Below, in pieces: positions 55,023 to 63,118 of a stretch of 64,000 nucleotides of DNA. The first letter of the stretch is position 1. Each line of letters opens with the position of its first letter. The DNA is taken from positions 310,001 through 374,000 of the forward strand of contig NZ_JBLWVT010000005.1 of NCBI RefSeq assembly GCF_048268305.1. The letters run 5' to 3'. The notes under the pieces were generated by a model. That model was not told the origin of the DNA. It saw only the letters and a list, made by a program, of their open reading frames with translations, and searched no databases. The position numbers and the translations under genes are program-made. The stretch is from Pseudodonghicola sp048268305. GTDB lineage: Bacteria > Pseudomonadota > Alphaproteobacteria > Rhodobacterales > Rhodobacteraceae.

Positions 55023-56087
55023 ATGTTCGAACGGCTCAGAAACTGGTTCCGCCCGATCGAGACCCGGGCCAGCGGCACCGGCTACACCGCCCAGGTGATC
55101 GCGGCGCGGGACAGCTATATCAGCGGCCGGCGCGGCGTGGCCGAGCTGACCTCGACCGTGCAAAGCTGCGTCTCCCTCTGGGAAGGCGGCTTTGCCATGG
55201 CGGACGTGACCGGCACCGACCTGCTGACGCGCCAGGCCATGGCGATACTGGCCCGGGCGGTGGCGCTGAACGGTGACGCGGTGTTCCTGATCGACGACGC
55301 CGGCCTGACCCCGGCCACCGATTGGGAACTGACCACCCGCAACGGCCGGCCGCGCGCCTATCGCCTGTCGCTGGCCGAGGCAGGCGGCGCCCGCAGCGTC
55401 ACGGCTCTGGCGGGCGAGGTGCTGCACCTGCGGATCGGCGCCGACGCGGTAACCCCGTGGATCGGCACCGCGCCGCTGCGCCGGTCCAGCCTCACCGGGG
55501 CGCTGCTTCACGCGGTGGAATCCGCGCTGGCCGAGACCTTCGAGAACGCCCCGCTGGGCTCGCAGATCGTGCCGCTGCCTGACTCCGGGGCCGAGGATAT
55601 GGCCTCGATGCGGTCCGCCTTCAAAGGGCGGCGCGGCTCAACATTGGTGATCGAGGGCGTGGCCCAGGCGACAGCCGCGGGAATGAACCCGCAGATCGGG
55701 CAGACGCCGGATCAGCTCTCGCCGGACCTGTCCAAGAGCATGACGGACCAAACGCTTGCAGCGGCCCGGGAGGGCATCCTTGCCGCCTATGGCGTCCTGC
55801 CCAGCCTGTTGAACCGCGCCGCCACCGGCCCGGCGGTGAGGGAGGCGCAGCGGCATCTTGCCGTCTGGGGCCTGCAACCGATTGCCGAGCTGCTGGCCGA
55901 GGAAGCCAGCGCCAAGTTGGGCACCCAGGTGATGATCGATGTGACGCGCCCGCTGCAAGCCTATGACGCCGGCGGCAGGGCGCGGGCGCTGTCCGCAATC
56001 GTCAAGACGTTGGCCGAGGCGAAGGCGGCAGGGATCGCCCCCGCCGACCTCTCCGGCGCAATGCGCATGGTGGATTGGGAGAAATAG
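55023..56087 (+). CDS. Phage portal protein, HK97 family
   Basis: 354 residues. Start MFERLRNWFRPIETRASG; middle LTGALLHAVESALAETFENA; C-terminal ILAAYGVLPSLLNRAATGPA. Dodecameric DNA gate of the head. ATG at 55023 after GGAGGTAACG. It is the last plus-strand head gene before the convergent accessory pair. Confidence 0.87.
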   Translation: MFERLRNWFRPIETRASGTGYTAQVIAARDSYISGRRGVAELTSTVQSCVSLWEGGFAMADVTGTDLLTRQAMAILARAVALNGDAVFLIDDAGLTPATDWELTTRNGRPRAYRLSLAEAGGARSVTALAGEVLHLRIGADAVTPWIGTAPLRRSSLTGALLHAVESALAETFENAPLGSQIVPLPDSGAEDMASMRSAFKGRRGSTLVIEGVAQATAAGMNPQIGQTPDQLSPDLSKSMTDQTLAAAREGILAAYGVLPSLLNRAATGPAVREAQRHLAVWGLQPIAELLAEEASAKLGTQVMIDVTRPLQAYDAGGRARALSAIVKTLAEAKAAGIAPADLSGAMRMVDWEK

Positions 56088-56165
56088 GTCGGTTGCGCCT
56101 GGGGTGACATGGCCCGAGCAACCCGGTTCAGTCGGCGAGTGCCGCAACAACACCGACAGCGCGCG

Positions 56166-56187
56166 GCCCCGGATTTCTCGCCGGGGC
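56166..56187. terminator. Hairpin between convergent portal and accessory genes
   Basis: GCCCCGG and CCGGGGC pair around ATTTCTCG, with GC-rich flanks extending the stem partly. Between the portal stop and the convergent membrane-protein gene. Confidence 0.5.
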
Positions 56188-56199
56188 GCGGCGCGCTAT

Positions 56200-56583
56200 T
56201 CAGCTTTTCTTCCGTGAGGTTTTGAATGGATTGTCACGCAAATCTTGAACACGTCTCTGACCTTCGCGCCGACCGGACGTCCATGCAAAAGCTGAAAGAA
56301 CCGCAGACCCAAGAATAGAGAAGTTGAAAGGGTGCCGAATGAAAGCTGGAATGGTCAGATCTGAAACCGACCACAATGATACTGCGGCTACAGCATAAGT
56401 TATGAACATTATTTTGAAGAAGATCGCAAAGCTAAAGCTAACGGGTTTTGCACGCAACGCTTCCGTCTTCTGCCTCTTTTCACGGAGACGTGACCAAAGG
56501 TTTCCCAATAGAAATACTATAGGGGCAGCTATCAGATTAGTTGCAACCCCGACAAACCAACTATTGTTAAACAGACTATCCAT
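56200..56583 (-). CDS. AT-rich membrane protein, likely accessory cargo
   Basis: 127 residues, two or three predicted membrane helices (FVGVATNLIAAPIVFLLGNL; FAIFFKIMFITYAVAAVSLW; FSILGSAVLSAFAW), basic C-terminus. The DNA is clearly poorer in GC than the rest of the island. Overlaps the repressor gene by 8 bases, so both are on the lysogenic transcript. Possibly an exclusion or immunity protein; no family recognised. Confidence 0.65.
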   Translation of the reverse strand: MDSLFNNSWFVGVATNLIAAPIVFLLGNLWSRLREKRQKTEALRAKPVSFSFAIFFKIMFITYAVAAVSLWSVSDLTIPAFIRHPFNFSILGSAVLSAFAWTSGRREGQRRVQDLRDNPFKTSRKKS

Positions 56584-56818
56584 TGTCTGGTTTCTTTAGC
56601 CTCACCCCAACTCCTCCCCCGTTCTCTGGAATGAATTCTACTCCAGCAGCTTCGAGGGCAGCATGAATCAAGAGTATCGCCTTGTCAGAGGCACTAATAG
56701 CACTGGCTCCTTCCGCACGCTTGAGCGTCGGAACAGATATGCCAGCGGCCTCTGCTACAGCACTTTGGGACAAGCCGAGAAGTGCTCTGGCGGCTCGAAT
56801 TTGAGCTGAAGAGATCAT
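56576..56818 (-). CDS. XRE-type HTH repressor
   Basis: 80 residues. The helix-turn-helix is IRAARALLGLSQSAVAEAAG, ISVPTLKRAEG. C-terminal AALEAAGVEFIPENGGGVGV is typical of small phage/plasmid regulators. Divergent from the plus-strand early genes across a promoter region with a palindrome and direct repeats, so it is the likely island repressor. Confidence 0.87.
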   Translation of the reverse strand: MISSAQIRAARALLGLSQSAVAEAAGISVPTLKRAEGASAISASDKAILLIHAALEAAGVEFIPENGGGVGVRLKKPDNG

Positions 56819-56826
56819 TTTTTCAT

Positions 56827-56859
56827 TGATCCAATGAGATCAGTTCTGATATGATCCAA
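56827..56859. promoter_or_regulatory. Divergent control region of the island
   Basis: Palindrome ATCAG-TT-CTGAT (56839-56850) flanked by direct repeats TGATCCAA at 56827-56834 and 56852-56859, between the repressor and the first early gene. Likely operator. Confidence 0.5.
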
Positions 56860-56886
56860 AGGTATCAAACCTATGGAGACCACGCA

Positions 56887-57081
56887 ATGCCGAACCCTGT
56901 TCCGGCAGCCGCCCCCGGCTTGCCTGCCGCCCGCCTCTGCGAAATCCACGACTGCCTGACCCTGGCCCTCGACGCCACCAAACGCACGACCGCCTACAGC
57001 CAGTCCGAACGCGAGGCCCGCAGCTACATGCGCGCCGCCCTGCGCCAGACCGAACGCCTGCTGGGGAGGGCGCCGCAATGA
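56887..57081 (+). CDS. Small early-region protein
   Basis: 64 residues from the ATG at 56887 (GGAGA 7 bases upstream): MPNPVPAAAPGLPAARLCEI, then helical, ending LLGRAPQ. Stop overlaps the next start (ATGA). Function unknown. Confidence 0.6.
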   Translation: MPNPVPAAAPGLPAARLCEIHDCLTLALDATKRTTAYSQSEREARSYMRAALRQTERLLGRAPQ

Positions 57082-57419
57082 TCCTCACCCGCCGCGCGCT
57101 CCTCACCACCGCGCCCGCCGCCGCAGCCCTTCCAGCCTACGCGGTCGAAGGCTCCGGCATCATGACACTGTTTCGCCAATGGCTTGCCATGACGGACAAA
57201 CTGGAACGCCTGCCGGTCAACACTTCCGACGCGGACCTTGATCGCGCCTATGCGCCTCGCGACCGCCTGGAAGAACGCCTGATGGCTCTGCCCAGCATCA
57301 CCGCCGCCGATTTCGCGGCCAAGATCATCATAGACTCCGCGCAGGGTGCTGTTTTCTCCGACTGGGAAACCGGCGCGATCTGGTCGGAGGCGCGGAGGCT
57401 AACCTGTCACATCGGATAG
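57078..57419 (+). CDS. Early-region protein with twin-arginine-like N-terminus
   Basis: 113 residues: MILTRRALLTTAPAAAALPA resembles a signal peptide, followed by a helical domain (FRQWLAMTDKLERLPVNTSD). Seen in phage-like regions of Rhodobacterales as small proteins of unknown role. Coupled to the previous ORF. Confidence 0.6.
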   Translation: MILTRRALLTTAPAAAALPAYAVEGSGIMTLFRQWLAMTDKLERLPVNTSDADLDRAYAPRDRLEERLMALPSITAADFAAKIIIDSAQGAVFSDWETGAIWSEARRLTCHIG

Positions 57420-57500
57420 CGGCACCCCATGAATTACCTATTGACTGACGCCATAGGTTCACCCTAGCTATCGGATAACACCATAGCTTTGGAGGGCGAC

Positions 57501-57986
57501 ATGCCTCAGAAATTCGAACCCATACCCCTGCGTTTCCGTACCAAACTGGCCTGCGAGATCGTCGATATGGACCCCTTGCGCCTCAACGAAGCCATCGCCG
57601 CTAAGGACGGCTACAAGTGTGCGCCGCCGACCCGTGCGGGACGCGCCCGCGAGTTCGGCGAATTCGACCTGATCGCCCTGTTTCTGTTCAAGTTCCTGAC
57701 CAACCTCGGCTACCCGCAGAGCTTGGCTTCGATGTACGCCTGTACGGTGCTCGACGCACTCAAAGCGTCTTACGCTGTCCTGCCGGATCGTTTTGATTTC
57801 CCGCTGAACCCCTTCCCCGACACCTGCCTTCCGTGCGTCGCAAACGATCCCACGACCTTCACCCATGGAGGCAATTTGGTTTCGTTTGCGACGATCAGCT
57901 TCAACATCACCGACCTGAGGGCCGAAATCCAAGAGCGGATGAACCACATTGCGAACCGCGAACGGAACACCTTCGGGGACGAGTGA
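57501..57986 (+). CDS. Putative MerR-like DNA-binding protein
   Basis: 161 residues from the ATG at 57501 (GGAGGG upstream). The segment LRLNEAIAAKDGYKCAPPTR, GRAREFGEFDLIALFLFKFL looks like a MerR-type winged helix. C-terminal part is unassigned. Possible activator of island genes. Upstream DNA has direct repeats ATCGGATA at about 57411 and 57470. Confidence 0.55.
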   Translation: MPQKFEPIPLRFRTKLACEIVDMDPLRLNEAIAAKDGYKCAPPTRAGRAREFGEFDLIALFLFKFLTNLGYPQSLASMYACTVLDALKASYAVLPDRFDFPLNPFPDTCLPCVANDPTTFTHGGNLVSFATISFNITDLRAEIQERMNHIANRERNTFGDE

Positions 57987-57999
57987 CCTAGGACAGGTT

Positions 58000-58206
58000 A
58001 TGGCTTTTATGACCCCCCTCTTCGTCACGGAAACCAACGCGGCCCGCATCGTGGACATGAAGCCGGCCGAATTCCGCGAGCTGGTCAAGGCGGGCTCCCT
58101 GCCCTCCCCCTGTCTGCTGTCCGGGAAAAAGCGTTGGGACGTAGAGGAGCTGTGCGCGGTGATGAGGGGAAAGAAACCGAAACTGGATGGAGGGCTTGAT
58201 CTGTGA
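58000..58206 (+). CDS. AlpA/excisionase-like DNA-binding protein
   Basis: 68 residues: TETNAARIVDMKPAEFRELV, KAGSLPSPCLLSGKKRWDVE, the small winged-helix of AlpA/Xis proteins. Start at 58000 or 58009. Overlaps the integrase start (GTGA), as typical for an excision partner. Confidence 0.75.
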   Translation: MAFMTPLFVTETNAARIVDMKPAEFRELVKAGSLPSPCLLSGKKRWDVEELCAVMRGKKPKLDGGLDL

Positions 58207-59234
58207 GGAAACAGCGCAAACCCTATGTGACCCCGAAACACGGCAAGCTCTATTATCGCCTGCGCTGGACGGAAGACGGCAAGCGGCGCGAACGCTATAT
58301 CCCGCTGCCGGGCGAGGAGGACTCGCCCGAGTTCGACCGCGAATATTGGGCGATCCGCTCCGGAACCAGCGAACAGGTGCAGAAGGCGCCGAGCACCTGC
58401 TGGGAAAATCTGATCCGGCATTACAAGACCTCTGTGCAGTTCCGCAAACTCGCCCCAGGCACCCGCCGAAAGTATGACCCGGTGATCGAGGCACTGCGCG
58501 AGAAGAACGGCCGGCGCGATGTGCGCAAGGTCACTCGTTCGGACGTTCGGGCGATCCACGAGAAATACGCGGATACGCCACGCAAGGCCGATCTTTACGT
58601 TCAGGTCATCCGGATGCTGCTCAACTTCGCCAAGCGGGAACTGGACTGGATCACCGCCAACCCCGCGGAAGGAATGCGCCTCTACGGACCGCAAAAGGAG
58701 TGGCAACCGTGGCCGGAGCCGGCGCAGAAGGCGTTCTGCGCCACCTGCGAGGCCTTGGGCGACGAAATGACCCTGACCGCCTTTCACCTCGGCACAGGCA
58801 CGGGCCAGCGCCCCGGCGATCTCTGCGCCATGCGCTGGGATCACTACGACGGCGAATTCATCGCCGTTGTTCAGGACAAGACCGACGAGCGGCTTTGGAT
58901 CTACTGCCCCGAGGAGCTGCGGGCCTATCTGGACGCCTTGCCGAAACGCGGCCGCTACATCCTCGCCAAGAACCTGACCGAGCCGCTGGGCTACGACGCC
59001 ATTGAACGGCGGTTCAGCGCGGTGCGGGCAAAGGCGGGCGACCTCTGCGACGGTCTGGTCATGCACGGCTGGCGCTACACGGCAGCGGTGGAACTGGCCG
59101 AGGCGGGATGTTCCGACGCGCAGATCATGGCCGTCACCGGCCACAAGACTGCCTCCATGGTCGCCAAATACCGCCGTCAGGCTGGACAAAAGCGACTCGC
59201 CAAACAAGCCCAATCCCGAAGGGGTAGAACATGA
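58203..59234 (+). CDS. Tyrosine-type site-specific integrase
   Basis: 343 residues, GTG start. Catalytic Arg in GTGTGQRPGDLCAMRWDHY, the HGWRY box (His and Arg), TGHKT (His), and nucleophilic Tyr in VAKYRRQ. N-terminal arm-type and core-binding domains (ENLIRHYKTSVQF; KVTRSDVRAIHEKY). Lies 67 bases from attR; recombines at tRNA-Leu. Confidence 0.94.
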   Translation: MRKQRKPYVTPKHGKLYYRLRWTEDGKRRERYIPLPGEEDSPEFDREYWAIRSGTSEQVQKAPSTCWENLIRHYKTSVQFRKLAPGTRRKYDPVIEALREKNGRRDVRKVTRSDVRAIHEKYADTPRKADLYVQVIRMLLNFAKRELDWITANPAEGMRLYGPQKEWQPWPEPAQKAFCATCEALGDEMTLTAFHLGTGTGQRPGDLCAMRWDHYDGEFIAVVQDKTDERLWIYCPEELRAYLDALPKRGRYILAKNLTEPLGYDAIERRFSAVRAKAGDLCDGLVMHGWRYTAAVELAEAGCSDAQIMAVTGHKTASMVAKYRRQAGQKRLAKQAQSRRGRT

Positions 59235-59246
59235 ACAGAACAGGAA

Positions 59247-59268
59247 TGGGGGACAACGTGGGGGACAA
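59247..59268 (+). repeat. Tandem integrase arm-type sites
   Basis: TGGGGGACAA occurs at 59247-59256 and 59259-59268, a 12-base period, between the integrase stop and attR. Such tandem repeats near att sites are usual arm sites for tyrosine integrases. Confidence 0.5.
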
Positions 59269-59301
59269 ACCGGAAAGCGGATGTGGCCAAACTCCGCTAA
59301 G

Positions 59302-59359
59302 TCATTGGTGCCCAAGGTGGGATTCGAACCCACACACCCGAAGGCGGGGGATTTTGAAT
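59302..59359. repeat. Right attachment site (attR)
   Basis: 58 bases identical to attL, forming the 3' part of the intact tRNA-Leu gene on the minus strand. Confidence 0.92.
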
Positions 59360-59389
59360 CCCCTGCGTCTACCGTTCCGCCACTTGGGC
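59306..59389 (-). tRNA. tRNA-Leu (anticodon CAA)
   Basis: 84 bases with the long variable arm of class II tRNAs. Acceptor GCCCAAG/CTTGGGC, anticodon loop TTCAAAA (anticodon CAA), T-loop TTCGAAT, encoded CCA. Integration target of the island, whose att site restores its 3' half. Confidence 0.95.
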
Positions 59390-59543
59390 CACGCCCTTCG
59401 GATAGCGCAAGGAGGTGGGCGGCGTCCAGAGGGAAAACCGCCTGCCCTCGCGCTGAGGTGATCGTCCAATGCTTGACCCCGAGACAGGCCCATGGTTTGG
59501 CCTTTTGCGACGCGCCACGACGGGCGCCTTGCGGGAACCGGCC

Positions 59544-60122
59544 ATGCTCAGACGCCTCTATGATCGCACCATCGCGCTCGCCGAACATCGCCATGCGCTC
59601 TGGGCCCTGGCGGCGGTGTCCTTTGTCGAAAGCTCGGTGTTTCCAATCCCGCCCGACGTGCTGATGATCCCGATGATCCTGGCCCGGCCCCGCCGCGCCT
59701 GGCTGATCGCCGGGGTGGCGCTGGTGGCCTCGGTGCTGGGCGGGCTGTTGGGATATGCCATCGGGGCCTTCTTCTTCGACAGCATCGGCCAGCCGATCCT
59801 GCAGGCGATGGGCAAGGCCGACGCCATGGCCCAGTTCAACCAGAAATTCAACGACTTCGGCTTCTGGGCGGTGCTGGCCGCGGGGGTCACCCCCTTCCCC
59901 TATAAGGTGATCACCATCATGTCCGGCTGGACCGGCATGCCGCTGGGCACCTTTGTCGCCACCTCGATCCTCGCCCGCGCCATCCGCTTCTTCATTCTCG
60001 CCGGGCTCCTGCGCATCTTCGGCGCCCCGATCAAGGATTTCATCGAACGCCGGCTTGGCCTGGTCTTCACCCTTCTGGTCCTGCTGCTGGCTGGCGGCTT
60101 CTTCCTGCTGAGGTATCTGTGA
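59544..60122 (+). CDS. YqaA/DedA family membrane protein
   Basis: 192 residues from the ATG at 59544 (MLRRLYDRTIALAEHRHALW). Conserved SFVESSVFPIPPDVLMIPMI and FGFWAVLAAGVTPFPYKVIT, plus four to five membrane helices, mark the SNARE-associated DedA/VTT superfamily. Likely lipid scramblase-type activity by family; not proven here. Stop overlaps dsbB start. Confidence 0.85.
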   Translation: MLRRLYDRTIALAEHRHALWALAAVSFVESSVFPIPPDVLMIPMILARPRRAWLIAGVALVASVLGGLLGYAIGAFFFDSIGQPILQAMGKADAMAQFNQKFNDFGFWAVLAAGVTPFPYKVITIMSGWTGMPLGTFVATSILARAIRFFILAGLLRIFGAPIKDFIERRLGLVFTLLVLLLAGGFFLLRYL

Positions 60123-60580
60123 TGCGCAGCTTCCTGATCCTGATCGCCGCCGGCGGCTCGGCGGCAATGCTGCTGGCGGCGCTGGGGTTCCAGTATATCG
60201 GCGGGCTGCCGCCCTGTGATCTGTGCATCGAACAGCGCTGGCCGCATCTGGCGGCGGTGGTGATCGGCGCGCTCGCCCTCTTGATCCGCAGCCGGCTGCT
60301 GCCCTGGCTCGGCGCCCTGGCGGCGCTGACCACCTCGGGTCTCGGCCTTTATCACACCGGCGTCGAACGCGCCTGGTGGGAGGGGCCGACCACCTGCACC
60401 TCTGCCCCCGTCGGCAACCTGTCGGCCGATCAGCTGTTCGACAAGATCATGGCGGCACCGCTGATCCGCTGTGACGAGGTCGCCTGGGACTTCCTCGGCC
60501 TGTCGATGGCAAGCTGGAACGCCGTCGGCGCGCTGATCCTAGCGCTGATCTGGATCGCCGCCGCCCGCACCAAGGCCTGA
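60122..60580 (+). CDS. dsbB: Disulfide bond formation protein DsbB
   Basis: 152 residues, four membrane helices. Periplasmic CxxC in LPPCDLCIEQRWPH and second pair of cysteines in TTCTSAPVG and APLIRCDEVAW. Reoxidises DsbA using quinone. ATG at 60122 overlaps the previous stop. Confidence 0.93.
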   Translation: MRSFLILIAAGGSAAMLLAALGFQYIGGLPPCDLCIEQRWPHLAAVVIGALALLIRSRLLPWLGALAALTTSGLGLYHTGVERAWWEGPTTCTSAPVGNLSADQLFDKIMAAPLIRCDEVAWDFLGLSMASWNAVGALILALIWIAAARTKA

Positions 60581-60593
60581 GAGGCCCCGCGGC

Positions 60594-60764
60594 TCAGGAC
60601 GACTTGCTGGTCGACAACAGCAGGCTGGTTTCGCTGGTGGTGACGCCGTCGAGCATTCGGATCCGGGCCAGCGCCCGGTCCAGTCCCTCCAGCGTCTCGG
60701 TGCCGAGTTCCACGATCAGATCCCAGCGCCCGTTCGTGGACTGCACCGCCCGCACCACCTTCAT
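60594..60764 (-). pseudogene. Lrp/AsnC family regulator, C-terminal remnant
   Basis: 56 codons beginning MKVVRAVQSTNGRWDLIVEL and ending TSETSLLLSTSKSS: the ligand-binding (RAM) half only. The N-terminal HTH part is missing; IS3-family sequence begins directly upstream. Read as a gene truncated by insertion. Confidence 0.65.
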
Positions 60765-61189
60765 AGCAGATGCCGCAAAGACAGGAGGCTGATTTCGGTT
60801 CGCTCCGCGGCGATGGCTTCAGTTTCCAGAGCGGCGTAGAAGTTTGCCTCGGCTTCCGCCGGCGGGATGTTCCCGATCGGCTTGAGGAGGCGGCGATTGT
60901 TGAACCCGTCGCCCCATTCGAGGGGGCATATTCGACGGCCTCGAAACCGCCCCAGGGGCCGCGGCGATGGATGACCTCGGCCTTGAAGAGGCCGTTGATC
61001 GTCTCCGCCAAGGCGTTGTCGTAGCTGTCGCCGACACTGCCCATGGAGGGGTCGATGCCGGCCTCGCCCAGCCACTCGGTGTAGCGGATGGGCAGGTATT
61101 GCGGCCCGCGGTCGGAATGGTGGACGAGTCCCGCGCCCTTGACCGGGCGGTGATCATGGACAGCCTGTTCCGAGGCGTCGGCCTGCGTG
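60761..61189 (-). pseudogene. IS3-family transposase remnant A
   Basis: C-terminal OrfB sequence: GAGLVHHSDRGPQYLPIRYT, MGSVGDSYDNALAETINGLF, KAEVIHRRGPWGGFEAVEYA, then, after a frameshift near 60915, NNRRLLKPIGNIPPAEAEAN. N-terminal half missing. Confidence 0.8.
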
Positions 61190-61208
61190 AGCTATTTGGC
61201 TCGTTCGC

Positions 61209-61773
61209 CCGAACGAGATGTGGCAGACAGACTTTACCTACTTCAAGATCATCGGCTGGGGCTGGATGTATCTGTCGACGGTGCTCGACGACTTCTCGCG
61301 CTACATCATCGCTTGGCGGCTGCGCTCCACCATGTGCACCAGCGACGTCAGCGATACAGCGAACCTTGCCCTAGCCGCCTCGGGCTGCGACAGCGCCCCC
61401 CCTGCTGCACAAGCCCCGCCTCCTGTCGGATAGCGGCCCGAGTTACATCGCAGGCGAACCGGCCGAATAGATTGAGGCAAACAAGATAAGCCATGTCCGC
61501 GGCGCCCCCTGTCATCCGCAGGCCCAGGGCAAGATCGAGCGCTGGCACCAAACCCCGAAAAGCCGCATCCTGCTGGAGACCTATTTCCTGCCCGGAGACC
61601 TGGTGGCCCAGATCGAGACCTTCGTCGAGCACGACAACCACCAGCCTTACCACGCACTGACGCCTGCCAACGCCTATTTCGGCAGGGCGCCAAGCATCAT
61701 CAAACAGCGCGAAAGGGTCAAGCGGCAGACCATCGAATATCGGCGCTTGCCGCACCGCAAGCTCGCCGCCTAG
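61209..61773 (+). pseudogene. IS3-family transposase remnant B
   Basis: C-terminal OrfB part in the opposite direction: NEMWQTDFTYFKIIGWGWMY, STVLDDFSRYIIAWRLRST, then, after a frameshift near 61395, KPRLLSDSGPSYIAG, an in-frame TAG, and QGKIERWHQTPKSRILLETY to a stop at 61773. A different IS3 type from remnant A. Confidence 0.8.
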
Positions 61774-61841
61774 CAGGGTGCTGAAATAGTCAGGCCTCGA
61801 CGCCGATTGCAGAACATGATTCACCCGCGGGGTATCCTGCA

Positions 61842-61944
61842 TCCGAGAAGCTGGAGATCATCAGGATCGTTGAGCAGTCACACCTGCCCGCCAAGCGCAC
61901 GCTGGACCGGCTCCGCGTGGCACGGCGTGCCTTCTATCTCTGGT
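61842..61944 (+). pseudogene. IS3-family OrfB N-terminal fragment
   Basis: SEKLEIIRIVEQSHLPAKRT and LDRLRVARRAFYLW match the N-terminus of the same kind of OrfB as remnant B, but lie downstream of its C-terminal part; cut at 61945 by the next IS. Confidence 0.65.
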
Positions 61945-61974
61945 TGATCTGCCGCCGATTTGGTGGACAGCAGG

Positions 61975-62838
61975 TTAAGCTAGCATGCCGCGCGCCCCGA
62001 ACTCCATGGGGCTGAGGTAGCCCAGTTTCGAATGCCGTCTGCGCGGGTTGTAGAAGCGTTCGATGTCGTCGAACTCGTCGGCACGGGTCTCATCACGAGT
62101 GCGGTAGACCTTCCGAGACGTTCTGTCTTCACGGACGAGAAGAAGCTCTCCATCTCCGATTTATCCCAGGCGTGCCCGGCCCGGCTCATCGAGCAGATGA
62201 TCCCATTGTCGACCAGAAGCCTTTGAAACTGCTCGCTTGTGTATTGCGATCCCCGGTCCGAGCGATGGAGCAGCGCGTGAGCCTTGCCCCGGCGCCAGAC
62301 CTCCATCATCAGCGCATCCATCACCAGCGAGGCATCCCGCTCGGCCCTCATGGACCAGCCGACAATCCGGCGGGAAAACAGGCCCAGCACGACCGCGACG
62401 TAGAGCCAGCCTTCGGCGGTCCAGATGTAGGCCAAGTCGGCCAGCCATTCCTGGTTCGGCCTGTCCGCCTGGAAATCCCGGTTGAGGATATTGTCCGCGA
62501 TGACCGACCGTTCTCCGTCATCCTTGGGCTTTACGCAGCGCCCGGGCCGCGCCCGTAGGGCATTTCTCCGCATCAGCCGTTCGATCCGATGCAGCTCGCA
62601 GGCAAGCCCCTCCTCAAGAACATCGCGCCAGACGCGGCGGGCGCCATAGGTCCGGTCACTGGCCTTGAAACTCGTCTCGATCGCTGTGACGCGCTTCGCG
62701 TCCTGGAACTCGCGGGGGCTGGTCGGGCGGCTGATGCCCGCGCGTGGAAGCCGGACCGCGAAACCTCCAGAACCTAGCACAGCCCGCTGACCGGCCAGAT
62801 GTGGCGGCGTTTGGCGATGAAGGCGAACCTCATATCGC
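61975..62838 (-). pseudogene. IS3-family orfB, inactivated
   Basis: DDE transposase with MRFAFIAKRRHIWPVSGLC then an in-frame TAG, a frame change near the residues GFHA, TYGARRVWRDVLEEGLACEL, WLADLAYIWTAEGWLYVAVV, and a further frameshift near 62115 before FDDIERFYNPRRRHSKLGYL. Confidence 0.8.
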
Positions 62839-63118
62839 CTCGCGCGCGACAAAAGCCACAGCTTTCCTCTGGATGTCACGCTCCGCACGCAGCGGCGCGA
62901 TCTCTTTCTTCAGCGCTGCAATCTCGGCCAGATCGGCCCGCATCCGCCCGTTTCCGGGAAAGGCTGCTGCTGGCGCTGCTGTCAGTTCCCGCATCCAGCG
63001 GCGCAATACACTCTCCGCTACGTTGAGCTCACGAGCGGCTTGCTGCACCACCGCCACGCCCCGTCACCAGACTGACGGCCTTGATCTTGAACTCCCGGCT
63101 GAACTTCCGTCCCGTCAT
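62830..63118 (-). pseudogene. IS3-family orfA, frameshifted
   Basis: Starts MTGRKFSREFKIKAVSLVTG, shifts frame near 63065, continues VAVVQQAARELNVAESVLRR and ALKKEIAPLRAERDIQRKAV. HTH and leucine-zipper parts of orfA. Confidence 0.8.

Larger units (their letters stand above)
49172..59359. mobile_element. Integrated capsid-forming phage satellite (cf-PICI-like island)
   Basis: 10.2 kb bounded by perfect 58-bp direct repeats, the right copy forming the 3' half of an intact tRNA-Leu gene. Content: head-tail connector, large terminase, head-tail adaptor, HNH nuclease, HK97-type capsid, prohead protease, portal, then a membrane protein and XRE repressor (minus), small proteins, AlpA-like protein and tyrosine integrase (plus). 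No tail, tape-measure, lysin or replication gene is seen. All head genes are intact. A decayed prophage would usually show broken genes, so a satellite that uses helper tails is preferred. Confidence 0.75.

Noticed and set aside
49172..59359. Decayed remnant of a full prophage
   Set aside because: All head genes, the integrase and both att sites are intact, and genes overlap tightly. Loss of precisely the tail and lysis genes without scars is less likely than a satellite, though not excluded.
59231..59461. Open frame over the tRNA-Leu gene
   Set aside because: It reads through attR and the tRNA antisense; the peptide WDSNPHTRRRGILNP is a well-known tRNA artefact.
57468..60167. Open frame of 899 codons on the minus strand
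   Set aside because: Runs antisense through several island genes, the integrase, across the tRNA-Leu gene and into yqaA. A true gene would not cross attR and a tRNA.
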